The notes under the pieces were generated by a model. That model was not told the DNA's origin, made no database searches, and saw only the letters and a program-made list of their open reading frames with translations. Source: Spirodela intermedia (Eukaryota > Streptophyta > Magnoliopsida > Alismatales > Araceae). From it: a stretch of DNA of 64,000 nt. The stretch lies in assembly GCA_902729315.2 (NCBI GenBank), contig LR746274.1, positions 124,001 through 188,000 of the forward strand, in the 5' to 3' direction. The position numbers were made by a program, and so were the translations under genes. Positions 46,875-59,500 of the stretch are shown piece by piece (position 1 is the first letter of the stretch; every line of letters starts with the position of its first letter).

Positions 46875-47564
46875 ATGGACACTTTCCGCCGGCACAGAAT
46901 CTCACCGCCGTCGGAGCGCTTCCTCGGCCTGTTCTCGAGCCCGTCGGGAACCCTTACCGGCGCCGGGGCCGGCGTCGAGCTGCACGAGGACGAGGTGTTC
47001 TGGGCCGGGACGGACTTCTCTGCCAGTAGCAGCAGCAGCCCACAGGTGGCGGCGGCTGGGGACTCGAAGCCGGCGATGCGGCTGTCCCCTTCTTCCCCTT
47101 CGTCGCCGAGGACCTTCAGAGGGCTCGCCGAGAAGAACTTCGGGATACTCGCCGCCCTCCCGGCGGAGGAACGGAACCAGTACCTGAGAAAGTCCAGCTC
47201 CCTCAAGCCCAACCCTTCCTCCATCGCCTCCACTTCCTCGTCCCCTTCCTCCTCCTCCACCACCGCCGCCGCCGCCGCCCGGATGATCCCGGCTGTCCCG
47301 AAGCCGAAGCTGGCGGATATCCCGCTCCTCCACCAGTCGGCCCCTGTGAACGTCCCCGTCGTCCCTAGGCGGCGGCTGCAGCAGACAGATGGGGGCGACG
47401 ATTACGAGGAGGACGAGATGCTGCCGCCCCACGAGATGGTGGCCAAGAAGCACACGCCGGCGACGACCTTCTCGGTGCTGGAGGGCGCCGGAAGAACGCT
47501 CAAGGGAAGGGACCTCCGGCGGGTGCGGAATGCCGTCTGGCGGCAGACGGGTTTCATGGATTGA
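46875..47564 (+). CDS. Senescence regulator S40 family (DUF584)
   Basis: A single exon encodes 229 residues. The N-terminus (TFRRHRISPPSERFLGLF, then DEVFWAGTDF) and the C-terminal block DEMLPPHEMVAKK with TTFSVLEGAGRTLKGRDLRR and VRNAVWRQTGFMD define the plant S40 family. Members are small, mostly nuclear proteins induced during leaf senescence and by ABA, salicylate or dark. The middle is low-complexity Ser/Ala/Pro. No intron is expected for the family. The start ATG is the first in frame with the conserved N-terminus. Confidence 0.92.
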   Translation: MDTFRRHRISPPSERFLGLFSSPSGTLTGAGAGVELHEDEVFWAGTDFSASSSSSPQVAAAGDSKPAMRLSPSSPSSPRTFRGLAEKNFGILAALPAEERNQYLRKSSSLKPNPSSIASTSSSPSSSSTTAAAAARMIPAVPKPKLADIPLLHQSAPVNVPVVPRRRLQQTDGGDDYEEDEMLPPHEMVAKKHTPATTFSVLEGAGRTLKGRDLRRVRNAVWRQTGFMD

Positions 47565-48263
47565 ACCCATCCATGTATGCAGATCTAATCACTCTCGTCG
47601 GCGAAAAATCAGTTCTTGTATGTAGATTCATCTGGGTTTTTGGGCGATGGGGACGGACGGTCCTCCGAACCTCCCCCCATTGCAGAAAAGGTCCGTCCCA
47701 ACCTCCCCCCATTGCAGAAAATCCAAGTCCTGGTCCCTCGGAAACCTTACGAGGAAGTCCTTTCTTCTCGGATTCATGGCGTCGATGCGCCTAGTCTGGT
47801 TCTGCAAGACGACCTGCGCCCCGACCTGCATGAGAAACCCTAGATAACCCATCCCCATCCCCACCCCCTTTCCCCCCACTTCATTACGACCTTTTGCTCA
47901 ACAATGGCTACTTTGACTCGTTCGAGGAGCAGCCGCCATGTGAGACGTTGGGCATGCTCCGAGCGAAGGATGACGTGGTGCGTAAGTCAACTGTCACGCC
48001 TCCAACAGGCTGGCGATCAAGAGAAAGAAGTTTCCTGCACAGTTCCAGGCGTGAGGAAGCTCTTCGGCCACCTGGGAGGGCTCTGATGCCTCTCGAGAGA
48101 CTATTGCTCTAGGGTTTTTATGTGGGCGGCACAAGATGGAGGGTCTCCACGGAGCTCTTTTGTCAATCACACTGCACCAACCTTCTTCTTCACAGAATCG
48201 CTTTTATGATGATATGATCAAGCAATTGCAAGCTCTGGATGAGATTAACCTTCTGGCTGCCTT

Positions 48264-48305
<42 letters not shown>

Positions 48306-50972
48306 CATGACCCCAAATAGCGTGTTTAAATGACGTTTCAGAAAGCATATTAGAGAAAGGTTTTCACAGCTCCTTTGTTGTATGATGCTCGAGAATCTTG
48401 TAGTATTAGTTTCCTAAAATACTCATAAATTTATATCGAGAAGAATTTACTGACCCGATCTTGATGATTTTTATTATTCCAAGTTTGACCTAAGATTATC
48501 ATCATCAAACCCACCTCGAAATCCTTTGAACCCTTTTGTGCGTCCCAAGTGGATCACAATGGGAACCAAGATGTTTGTCGTTTTTCAATAATTCCTTCGC
48601 TAACAACGAGTCAACCCGATATTTGACTTCTACCCGCAAAAATAGGAAACTTTGCAACCATCCGATAGTCAACTATTCCGTACCTACCATTTTAAGAATA
48701 CTTGAATGAATCCAGCTCACGACTTTGAAGCCCAATCTTAGACATAAAAACTCGGAACTTCTTGGTAGACTCACACTGCTAGAATTCAAACGGTTGCCGA
48801 AGAATCTCAAAAAGTTGACGAATAAGTGTGTGGAGCTGACTTATTTCTTATAGGGATGATTCCTACCGATCGAAGAATTTCCTATAATTGCTCAATGGCT
48901 CGTTGGATTGTACTAAGAAACTATAGTGAAAAGTCGTCGATGCTATTAGTGCAGCTCCAAGTACGATAATGCGAGCGTATTTTAAATAATTTTTGAGATT
49001 GTAACGCCGACCATAAGATATTCACATGATAATCACAAATATAATTCGATAACAATAGAAATTGCACAAAAAAGAGATATATTTTTTGTGCATGGGTTAA
49101 AGCCTATGTTATTGAGTTAGTATGATGCTATGAACTCTCTCGCATTAAATTATTTATTTATTTTTCCACCGCTTGACAAATTAAAGAGTTGACTTATGGG
49201 GTAGTTTTGAAAAAAATAATCCCAATAATGAAGGGTACGATTATTTCTATCTCTTTCACCAATGTTTTAAATGATCCTACGAATATCATGCAAAATAGCA
49301 GCATATTATTATTTATCTTCTAGATAATATTTTCTCCTTAGACTTCGCATCATCTTTCTATACATACAGCCAAACTCCACCTTATGGTTTAATAATTATT
49401 TGATATGATTAATTCGATGCGTTGTCGTGGCCTGGCTCATTTATTTTATTCCCTGGATTCCAGAGAGCGCCGCCGGATGCGGCGACGGAAAACCACGGCG
49501 CGGGTTACCGACGCCTCCCGCAAAAGCCCAAACCTCACCCGATCGTGACTGACGGAAACGTAGGCGGCGCGCCGCCCCCCACTGCCTACGCTTCGCCGCG
49601 TCTGGCCACTTGCCCCTTCGAGCATATCCGCCGCCGCGCTAGGGCTGTTGACTCCCCGTACCCATGGCCCCACCCGCTTCTATTCTCTCCCCACTCACGA
49701 ACCATACTCATTTAAGGCTGATTTGGAGTCTCTTAGCATGCATGGCTCCGAGTCCATCGAGTGTCGGACCTGTCGACGGATCAAACGGTTCGTTGACTTC
49801 TTCAAAGCTCTTCGGACAGACGGAGGATTGTCGGTGGCGGCGGTGTTGACGAGCTCGGGTCCATTTCTCAAGTGGGTACGGTTTCGTTGGTGATCCAGGG
49901 ACTGGGATCAGTCGGTTAAACGAACACCAGGATCTGGCGCGGGTCAGCCAATTGGCGGCCCGGAAGAATCGTGAGCATGATAATTAATCAATTAATTAAT
50001 TAATTACTGTCCCTAAGATGATATGATTATCCCCCCGCACCAAAGCATCCTTGTATTTTTTGCTTGAAAAATAAATTAAAATAAACGTCATAACCAAGAT
50101 GGTAGGTGATCTGTTGGGTAAGTCAACTCCTCTTCCTCCTATCAGCGGGCACGCCCTGTTTCACTAGCGACCTGCTAAACCTACCCGTTTATATTGGGCC
50201 TATCTGGGCCGGTTCAGAGTTTGCAGAGAATAATGGGCCTGTTAATGCTGCCTCTTTTCTTTAAGAGATAACAATAAATGGTAGTACATATTTCGGGGAA
50301 TGGCAGCGGCGGCAGCAGCGGCGGCGAGGGCCCGGGCGAGCTGGCATCTCGGGAATTGCGGCGCCGCCGGACAAGACGCTGCTTCGCGAGAAACCGCCTA
50401 CGGGCTTCGCCGCCAGCGAGGCCAACGGCATGAACAGTCAAACCTCTCCCGTCAACGCCAGAGGGAAGTGGGTCTAGTCTTCTGCGTCCATGGGGCCCAC
50501 TCAAAGCCTTATCCGCTCTGCGAAAACAGACGAGGAGGACAGAAATGTTAGACCTGTTCCTCTCTGGTGGTATTTTTTAAAAAGACCCTTGAAAGAGAAG
50601 AGTCGTCGTAGGAACGCCCTCAGCCGTGTCGCCCCGTGCCAACAACACCCACTACGCCGCCATTACTCCCGACCTTCTCTTTCTGGTGAAATTTGTAGCG
50701 AGGCCCCTCTGCGGTGGTGTAATGGTCGCCTCGGCTGATAACGATAGGGGAAGTCAACGTTCTTAGGGGTTGATAAGTATATAAATTATATTCAGGGTTG
50801 ACGAGAGAAAGTCCCCCCATTTCTATCCTCCCCTCCTAATCTCTCTTTATAAGCGTTTCTCATTCCTTGTCCCCGACGCCTCCTCTCTCTCGCTCTGTCT
50901 CCCTCTCTCTGTCTTTCTTTCTCTCTCTCTTTACACAGCTGTAAACCAAGGAGCTGTCAAGCGAGAGAAGCT
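47565..50972. other. Long intergenic stretch
   Basis: A 22-base motif (AACCTCCCCCCATTGCAGAA core) occurs twice near 47675-47720. A (GA)n run is at 48266-48302. The segment about 48340-49420 is AT-rich and shows no gene. A GC-rich block at about 49440-49900 has open frames without family features. An (ATTA)n run lies at 49979-50006. GGGCC motifs near 50197-50240 and a CT-rich leader just before 50973 fit a promoter for the MYB gene. A short frame near 50330-50478 is discussed under rejected items. Confidence 0.5.
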
Positions 50973-51745
50973 ATGGCCATGTTCGGAGGAGAAGGCGGCG
51001 GTGGGTTCTCGGCGGGGTACCCAGCGACGGGGTACCCCCCGCTGGCGCCGTACGCGGCGGCGGCTACTCGGTGCCCGGGGGCGCCGCCGCCTATGCAGGC
51101 GGGGTGGAGCGGGGAGGAGAACAGGATCTTCGAGGGGGCGCTAGTCGAGTTCGGGGAGGGGAGGGCCGATCGGTGGCAGCGGATTGCGGAGCGGATTCCG
51201 GGGAAGAGTCCGTGGGAGGTGGAGCAGCAGTACCGCCGCCTGGAGAAGGACGTCCTCGACATCGAGGCCGGCATCATCGATCCCCCTCTCTACGCCGACG
51301 ACTGCCAGGACTTCGCCGGCGCCGGCGACCCAGAGCAGGGTCGCATCTCCTTCTCTCGGCCGAGGGCCAAACCCGAGGAGCGCAAGAAGGGGGTCCCCTG
51401 GACGGAGGACGAGCACAAGTGAGCCCGATTCATTGATCCATTTATCCATTCTCTCTTTCTCTCTCTCTCTCTTCCCCCCCGATTCATTCATCTATTTATC
51501 CATTCTCTCTTTCTCTCTCTCTCTCTCTTCCTCGTGTAAATTCCTCCCTTTCTCATCGCAGGCGATTCCTGGAAGGACTGGAGAAGTACGGGAAAGGGGA
51601 CTGGAGGAGCATCTCCAGGAACTCCGTCGTGACGCGGACGCCGACCCAGGTGGCCAGTCACGCTCAGAAGTACTTCCTCCGCCTGAACACCGAGGGCAAG
51701 AAGGAGCGGCGGCGCAGCAGCATCCACGACGTCACCAGAACCTGA
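50973..51745 (+). CDS. DIVARICATA-type MYB transcription factor (SHAQKYF)
   Basis: Two exons (50973-51418 and 51562-51745) join in phase to give 209 residues. The first SANT/MYB repeat (about 43-95: [37 protein letters not shown]) is RADIALIS-like. The second repeat ([27 protein letters not shown]) ends in the SHAQKYF signature, which binds GATAA/TATCC-type sites. This is the DIVARICATA/SRM1/MYBS group. The protein stops soon after [12 protein letters not shown], whereas many members continue for another 50-100 residues, so it is a short form. The N-terminus is Gly/Ala/Pro-rich. The intron contains a tandem repeat. Confidence 0.92.
51427..51534 (+). repeat. 54-bp tandem duplication in the MYB intron
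   Basis: Two copies of a 54-base unit (GATTCATT, then ATTTATCCATTCTC and a CT run) fill most of the 143-base intron just before the acceptor region. Confidence 0.9.
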
Positions 51746-52358
51746 GCCAACTACCCTCTCTCTCTCTCCAGGATGGAGACGGACGGAAGGGTAGAGAGAG
51801 AAAGGGAGAGGATCGCAATTAGGACGTTTACCCCTGACCAAACCCGGCCGGCCGGCCACCTATATATCCATCATTCATGCTGCACCGGCGCGAGTGGTGG
51901 CGCTTCCGAGAGGAACTGCGCGACCGTCCGGATAGGTGTAACCACTCTCACCACGTACTGTAAAACAACCATTCTTTCTCCCCCCCAGCCACTGATGCCC
52001 AATAATAGTAATAACCAGGTCTTCTTCACTGACCCACACATCCATCCTCCAGCCTCCTCCTCCCCCTCGTACCCCCTGCCCTGGTGTAGGAGCACTGGAG
52101 CATGCTAAGAACATGTATATTTACGTACGACCAGCATCTAGAGAGAGAAAAATTACAGGCCACCATCTAACATCATCTGGTCGACGAGTCCGCCAAGCCC
52201 AGCCCAGCCCAGCCATTGTAGCAGCATGCATACTTAGCCAACCCTCTACACCGCCCGCCGCCGCAGCAGCAACAGCGGCAGCACCACCACCACCACCACC
52301 AGGTGTTCAAAAAAGGGAAAACAAAGGACGCCGTTCGGAAGGACGATCATCACCATCA
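51746..52358. other. Convergent 3' flanks of MYB and SPY
   Basis: The tail-to-tail spacer holds both 3' UTRs. A CAC trinucleotide run lies at about 52277-52299. No gene is seen. Confidence 0.5.
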
Positions 52359-53545
52359 TCATGCGCCGTTCGGAAGGACGCCTCCATTTTCTCTGAGCTC
52401 GGGGAAGCCGGCGGCGGCGGCGCATGGAGGGGAGCCGCAGCCGTTCTCGACAGGCTTTGTGGGTATTCCGGCGGGGGGATCCTCTGAGGCGGCGGCGGCG
52501 GCGGCGGGGTTCTGCTGCTCGAGGAGCTTCTCCTCCAAGTTTCTGAGAGACGGCGGAGGGTCGCCGCTGCAGTACCTCCGCCAGAGGCGGCGGTAGGTGG
52601 CCTCCAGGCCGGAGGTGAACTTGGCCCCGTCGCAGACTGGGGACTTAAGCATGAGCTCCCGGAGACCCATCCGCAGTTCGGAGAGGGACGCGACGTCTGA
52701 TGCCGTCCGGACGGCGATCTGGACGTACTCATCCTCCGTCTTGGCCACCAACTTCTCCAACCCTGAAAACCAGAGGTTTCATACACAGATGCAGGAGTGG
52801 GGACATGATCTCCGTTGAAGAAAAAGTCAAAGGGTAGAAGAAACGAGCTGGGGGTACAGAAAATCAGTCTCGGTGAATCATCCTCGTGCTCGGGGATCGT
52901 CGCCGTCGTTAAGAGGAATAATGAGAGAGAAACTCACCGATTTTGGTGAGGAGGCTGACCCCTACATTGTGTGCGTGCACTGAGCCCGCCATGGTCACGC
53001 AGGGGACTCCCATGTAGAGCGATTCACATGTGGTGGTCGTTCCCGCATACGGAAATGTGTCCAGGCTGCAAGAACGAGCAAGAGAGAGAGAGACAGAGCC
53101 CAGATCAGTCGATGTCACATTATATGATGCATGCATGCATGCACCTCATACAAGGCATGGCAGAAGTTCTGGGCACAGTAGATTGCATACGCAGATTGAG
53201 CAATAAATAATGGTCAATGAAATCTATCACCCTTTGAAGAAATCAATAGAACCCGTTCATCCCCCCTCCCCTCTGCTCCATCAATAGAACCCCCATCCAT
53301 CACCATTTACGGGGAAGACGGACACATCACGGAATCCAGAGGTTTCATTCCACAGACTTACACAAGATCTCCCCTTTACAGAACAGACTGAGTGGTCATC
53401 ATTTAACCAGAACAGGGTCCAAAGCGAGAGAGAGAGAGAGAGAGAGAGAGTATATAAACGAATGGGCTGTGACTGAGATGAGATGGGCGATGGAGGGAGA
53501 TCATCCTGAGGGATATATTGGAAAAGAACGGTGGCACTTTAAAAG

Positions 53546-53596
<51 letters not shown>

Positions 53597-56500
53597 CAAG
53601 CAGAACAGGTACGGTGAGATTATCTGTTCATGAAAGGTCAGACTTCTTACCTGATATCCATGAGCGAATACGCCTGCATGTGGTCGTGGTTGAGGAGAAT
53701 CAAAGGCAGAAGATCCACGCGCAGGGGCTCCAGTCCCAGCTTCTCGAGCGTTGAGAGAAACCTCTGCCTCACACTATCGCAACAGAAGGGCTTACACTTG
53801 ACCATGAGCCGGGAATTCGGAACCGCATCTAATATCCTAGCCCAGACACGCAGTACCTTGGGCGTTATCTGCCATTGCAACCAAATGTTCAGAGCCAAGC
53901 TTACCCGGCGTGAAGTCGGGGAACAAGTGAAAGTGTCACCCTGTACCTTTGCTAGATTGTTAAAACTACCAAAGGTAACGAAACCGTTTGCAATGGCGGG
54001 CGTCGCTGAAACTGGACCAGCTTCAGGGGAAGGTGAATAGCACAGGAAGCATTCGGGAAGGCGAACCAACTCTTCAACATGCCTGCAAAAAGATACACGC
54101 AACAGAGGAACTAGTTGGAACAGACACACCCCTTCCCCCAGCAACTGAAGAAAATAACAAAGAACTCAGCCCACTTTTGCTTTGTGTCGGGAGGATCGGC
54201 CAGCGAGTCTGTAAATCTGTAATCTATACTTGGCAAACCAGTTGTGTTCGGGTATCCAATCCAGGTTGCCTACTCAATCGATGCACAAATTAGACTTCAA
54301 CAAATTGTATTAAACTGATAAATTCAATGGAAATTATGATGAGCAGAGAGTATGATAGAAAGATAACTATTTATCATTCAATAAGTATATATTATAAATA
54401 TTCAAAGGATCATCTTTGCGGCAACAAAGAAATTGTAATCTGAATCATAGAAGATCGACATTCATGCCGAATAACAAACCACAAACATACCTCACAGAGA
54501 AAAACCAATTACACCCAATTTTATGCATACCACACAATCAATTGGTTCGACACATCACACAACATACCATTTTTCTATATAAACGGGTGCAAGGAAGAAA
54601 CAATCTTCAAAAGCATTAGAGAAAAGGAAGTTATTTTTTATGTCTCTATTGTGCTAGATATTTAAAAACAGGCACCATTTAAACCCGGTAAATCAGATTC
54701 AGAAAAATAAAAAGGTTAGACCCATCAAATAATCTTATCTTATGCAAAAATTCACCAGTACCATGTTACTACAGACATGAAAAATCCATCCTAATGCATC
54801 TGTCAGAAAACCTCATAGAATACGCATCCAATAGGCCAATCATGTTAATGTGCAGTTGCTAATTTAGAAGACCGGGCATGGGCCCCTTGGGCCTATATCA
54901 GGTAATTTGAAGGGGGGAGGGGACTACGGCTTAGTGAATCAAACTTCCCCTACATATTTCTGACATCATCATTCATCAGCTGCTCTCATGTGCTCATCAG
55001 ACGCGACTCTACTTTAGAGAGTCCTTATTCACTCGATACATAGAATTTCGAATCTCATGAAAATTCAAATTAAGAACAGTTAGCCAAAGAAGATACATTC
55101 CCGAAAGATAAACTCAACAAACGAACCTGTGAAATGGTATATGGGTTACACCGTTTTATCTCGTGGCATTACAATTCTCACTCGATATTTTTGAAGATGC
55201 AACATGTAATCACAAAAACAGTAAACCCTATCGCAGTCTATACTCCCAACCTGCCAGCTCAAACTTGACATCCTCACAGTATACAAAACTGTGACCCATT
55301 CGGCTTTACCTTAACTAACAAATATCATTTTGTCCTTTGCAACCTTCTTCCAAGAAAAAGTTAACTGTTAAGTACCATCATTTGCAAATCCGCATAATCC
55401 AACAAGCAACTCTCAAACAAACAAAAGAGTGGGCTACTGTCCAAATTCATAAAGATCGGAAAAGCAAAAAATAGAATGCAGAATGGCACAATCAATGCAG
55501 TTTTGAAATACACAAAGGAGATATGAAAGTCGCATCTATAGATCAAAAAACCTGATGAAAACTGAAAAAAAATAATCTAGTTAGACAAATATTTTCTCAA
55601 AAGTCTTAGACCTTTCCAAACAGATTATCAAGGATAGAGAAAATTTAAATCCACAATGAATTATACCTCACCAGATAATAAAAAACACACAATCTCGTCC
55701 AAAAGTACCTGAATGGGGGCTGGTCTGCAAGCCATCATTCCCAACTTATTGTTGGCGGTGTGTCCGGTAAGTTCCACAAGTATGTCGATTTCATCCTCTC
55801 TAACCATCTCAGCAACCTTCTTCTCATCAATCCCATATATATCTCTCCAGGTTCCTCCTTTTTTCAGGACCCTATCTCTGAATTTCAAGGTTTTGGCATC
55901 AGCCTAGAAAAGCAAATTGGCAGTGAGTAGAAAAATATAAGGAAAGATTATGAATTTCCATATCAGCTCTTATAGGAAAAATTATTTATGTAAAAGTTAC
56001 ATCATAGAAATATAAAACAAGAAAACAAGCATTGTAAAGGTTACATTATATTTTAGAATGAAATACAAATGGAGAAAGAACAGCTGTTATGAGTGAGCCT
56101 CACAAGACTAGATAGAAAGAAAAAAATATATTGTACGTATCAATTATCGAACAAAGAGCTATTAAGTACAGAAAAAATGTAAGCAAACAAAAAAAGGAAA
56201 ACGGAAACTAGGTAATGTACCTTCACAACAGCTGAGTAAACAACAACTTTGTAATTTGCATAATCATGGTAAACAAGAGGCGCCTCTATGAAATATGACA
56301 CTGAGTGAGTAAAATAATCTGGTGACACATATCCAATAACAAGTGGACGATCGATTTCTTTTTTATTATCCCAGCTTGTATACTGTGGATATAACTTCAT
56401 AAAACGTTTACCCCATTCCCTGAAAACAACATAAAATTTCAGCAGATGGTAACTTAACAACTGTTATAAGCGTTTTAATCAGCCATGTGACAATCAGACA

Positions 56501-59500
56501 TCAATGGAAAGCTAACTTCGAACTCTATACACTTAAATCAATCTATAAGCGGCATAAGCAACATGCAAAACATGAATGGTAAAACAACATTACGGGTAAA
56601 GATCTGTGACTACAAAATAACTAATTTTGAAAAGACAATGTAAACCATATTTGCTGTATGCGAAGCAGATCTTAAGGGCCTATAGAGAAACTAAGAATAT
56701 TTATTAATATTCTGAAAAGACTGGTATGCTGGTGTCGAATCAACTAAGGTTCTGGTATGCTGGTGAATGATAATCTGGGCAAACCCACAGTGGAATTATG
56801 GAGCTGGTTTCAGGGTAGAAGGGATAATTTGTGAAAGAAAATATAAGAAGATTGAATAAAAAGAGGAAAAAAGAAGAGTGCATGAACAAGGAGGTAGACA
56901 ACATAAAAGGGTAAGAAAAGACAAAGTTAGGGGGTAAAGCCATAAAAGGGAAAAGATTGGGGATCAATAGGAAGTGGAAAAAAGGAACTTTGCAGAAGAA
57001 GGTGATGAGGCAACCACAGGCTAAGAGTTAAAAGGAAGCAGCTGGCCCACCTCTTCCTCTGCCTCTTTCATCCTTTCCTCTACATCTAGTTTTTTTTGTT
57101 GCAGGGAACAGCAGTGGGCATTTGGACCTTTTCATGCCTTCTCTTCTTCTCACATGATTTCTCCTCTCCTAGATTAAGAACCCGAAGCCGTTGGAATAGG
57201 CTTCCCACGAGAGTGTAGCCATATCCTCAACAATTTCTAAAATGAATGGTGTGCCCTTCAGTACTATGGCCTTGTTTGCCTCGCAGTAGAATCTCCCATC
57301 ATCCCCCCAACGTACAGTAAAATGTCCCCACAAAAAAATCACTGTATTTATCTTCAAATGACTGTTAAAGCTATTTAGGATATTCCCATCGTACACCTCT
57401 AACAGACCAGGACCAAGGGTGTTCAAGCAGTAGACGTACAAAAATCTTATTCAGTCCTACATGATCTTATTCTAGTCCCATTATGAGATCCCATTTATAC
57501 TGATTTTTTTTTGGGATTCATACGTGGAGAATTCCATGCCTGGTTATGCGACCTTTTGATAGCAAGCCAAAACCGCCAGGAAAAAACTCATCGTCATGAC
57601 GCACATTCCATTCAAAATAACTATCAAAACAGGCGATTTAAGGGCTACTCTTACTTGTGGGCCTCGTAAAGCGTATCATCTTCACCCTCATTTATATAGT
57701 TCATTGCTAGCAAACGATTCTGCAAAGTCATGGGGAAACCGAAGTCCATTAACAAAAATGTAAAAGATACATGCACAGAGAAGAAACCTGACATTCAAGC
57801 CAAAATGTCTTTCAGAATGCCACAAGAAAGTAGATTGCTCGGTAATAGTCAGTTCCATCAATTTTATAATAAAAGAACAATATTTCATGTCAACAAACAG
57901 CAAAATACCTCGTACATATGACATAAAGAAGTAACCAAAACTGAGTTAAGATGAAGCCTTGTTCATAAAAATTAACCAACATTGACTCAGCCGGAGATAA
58001 TTCTCATCCAATTCCCTGATATTAAGGCTGACCGAGAAATCCAAAGATTTAAAAATATTCATTGTGACCCCTTACCGTTCTTATACAGAAAACAGTTCGA
58101 GTGTAATTTACAACTCTAATTTATTTATTCCCTGAGTACTCTTCAACCCATCATAAGTCACCCCGGGGGTCCCTTTCTTTACATTTTTCCCTTTTTCCCC
58201 TTATAGTTGGGATGGAATGGACGTGGATACCGAACACATTATTGATCAAAATGGGAACATGCTAAACCAGCTCTAACTGCATGCCTGATTTAAATTTAAC
58301 GTCATTCGAATTCACGATGCATCCACAGGTGCATTTGAAAATGAATTATCTTGATACCAATTCGCTTCATCTCCATATCGACTATAAAGGGAGGAAGTAT
58401 AGCACGTGTAAGCTTCGACATGCTTGTTTAAGTTCAACGAACTGATAGATAAAGACAGACGGAAGTTTAGTAAATAAACCTATTTGCCTCTGTTTTAAGA
58501 TACAACAGTCTTCCTGCTGCAGCGATGAAATTCCGATGGAAAAGTTTTCTGACTTGGATGTGATAACTAAAAGTTGTATGTGCAAAATAACTTGGCAATC
58601 TCATTCACAATATCCACCTTCATAAAGAAGCTAAAGAATCCAACAACCGGACAAAAGCATCCACAGTCACTTCAACGGCATATTATAAAGGATTTACATT
58701 CTACAATGGATATATTAGTTTCATAACATTTGCTTTCATGATCTATCTTCTATAATATTCATTAAATTCCATGTAGTGTCCTTACTCAATAGATAAATAT
58801 TACAAACATTATAAAAATCGGTTTGTCATAAACAATTTGAAATGTTTAGTCTCAACTATAATAACCATTTTGTAAACAAATTTATTGTACTTCTAAAATC
58901 TTCATTGAAAAGAAAAGCCAAACAAAAAACTAACGGAACATAAATAATTAGGTAGTTATGAAGCAAATTATGCCTGTTCAAGCCAGTAACGTATCTATAG
59001 AATTAGCAGAATAATCAATGTGGTCAATATTCGTTGATTGTGGGCAACGTAAAAATGATAGGAAGGAAACAATACTACAACAATACCTGACCAGCATTAC
59101 GAGAATCAGGATCTATCTGAAGGCACCTCTCATATGCCTCAATAGCCAGAGTAATATTCCCTGCATCTCTATACAAAACTCCTGAATGTCCAGAAACACG
59201 AGAGTTAGCATAGGGTAAAAAGTAGGAATGGGTAAATGCTCTCGTAAAAACAATTTGAACACAAAAGATCGAGACTCAATCTTACGAGCAAAATATTACT
59301 ATTTTTTCTTTTATTTATACATCTTCACTTTGACTATTGTAGAGAAAGTTGTAGGGAGACAGCAAGTATGGATAGCAATAGTGACATGAGACTGCACGAT
59401 TCATTACTCACATCACAGACATTCTGTGTTTCGAAAGAATTTCAGTGGCACAGTCATCACAAGAAGCACAATCAATATCCGCATAGCTCAAGTAAAACGG

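Noticed and set aside
46902-47570. Minus-strand frame opposite the S40 gene
   Set aside because: It has Arg/Gly-rich composition with no motif, while the plus strand carries the S40 signature.
50330-50478. Short plus-strand frame ending SPVNARGKWV
   Set aside because: Codon pattern looks mildly coding, but no start in a sensible context, no family match and no clear splice partner could be found.
50700-50735. tRNA-like string GTGGTGTAATGGTCGCC
   Set aside because: It resembles a D-loop but no acceptor stem, anticodon arm or T-arm can be folded around it.
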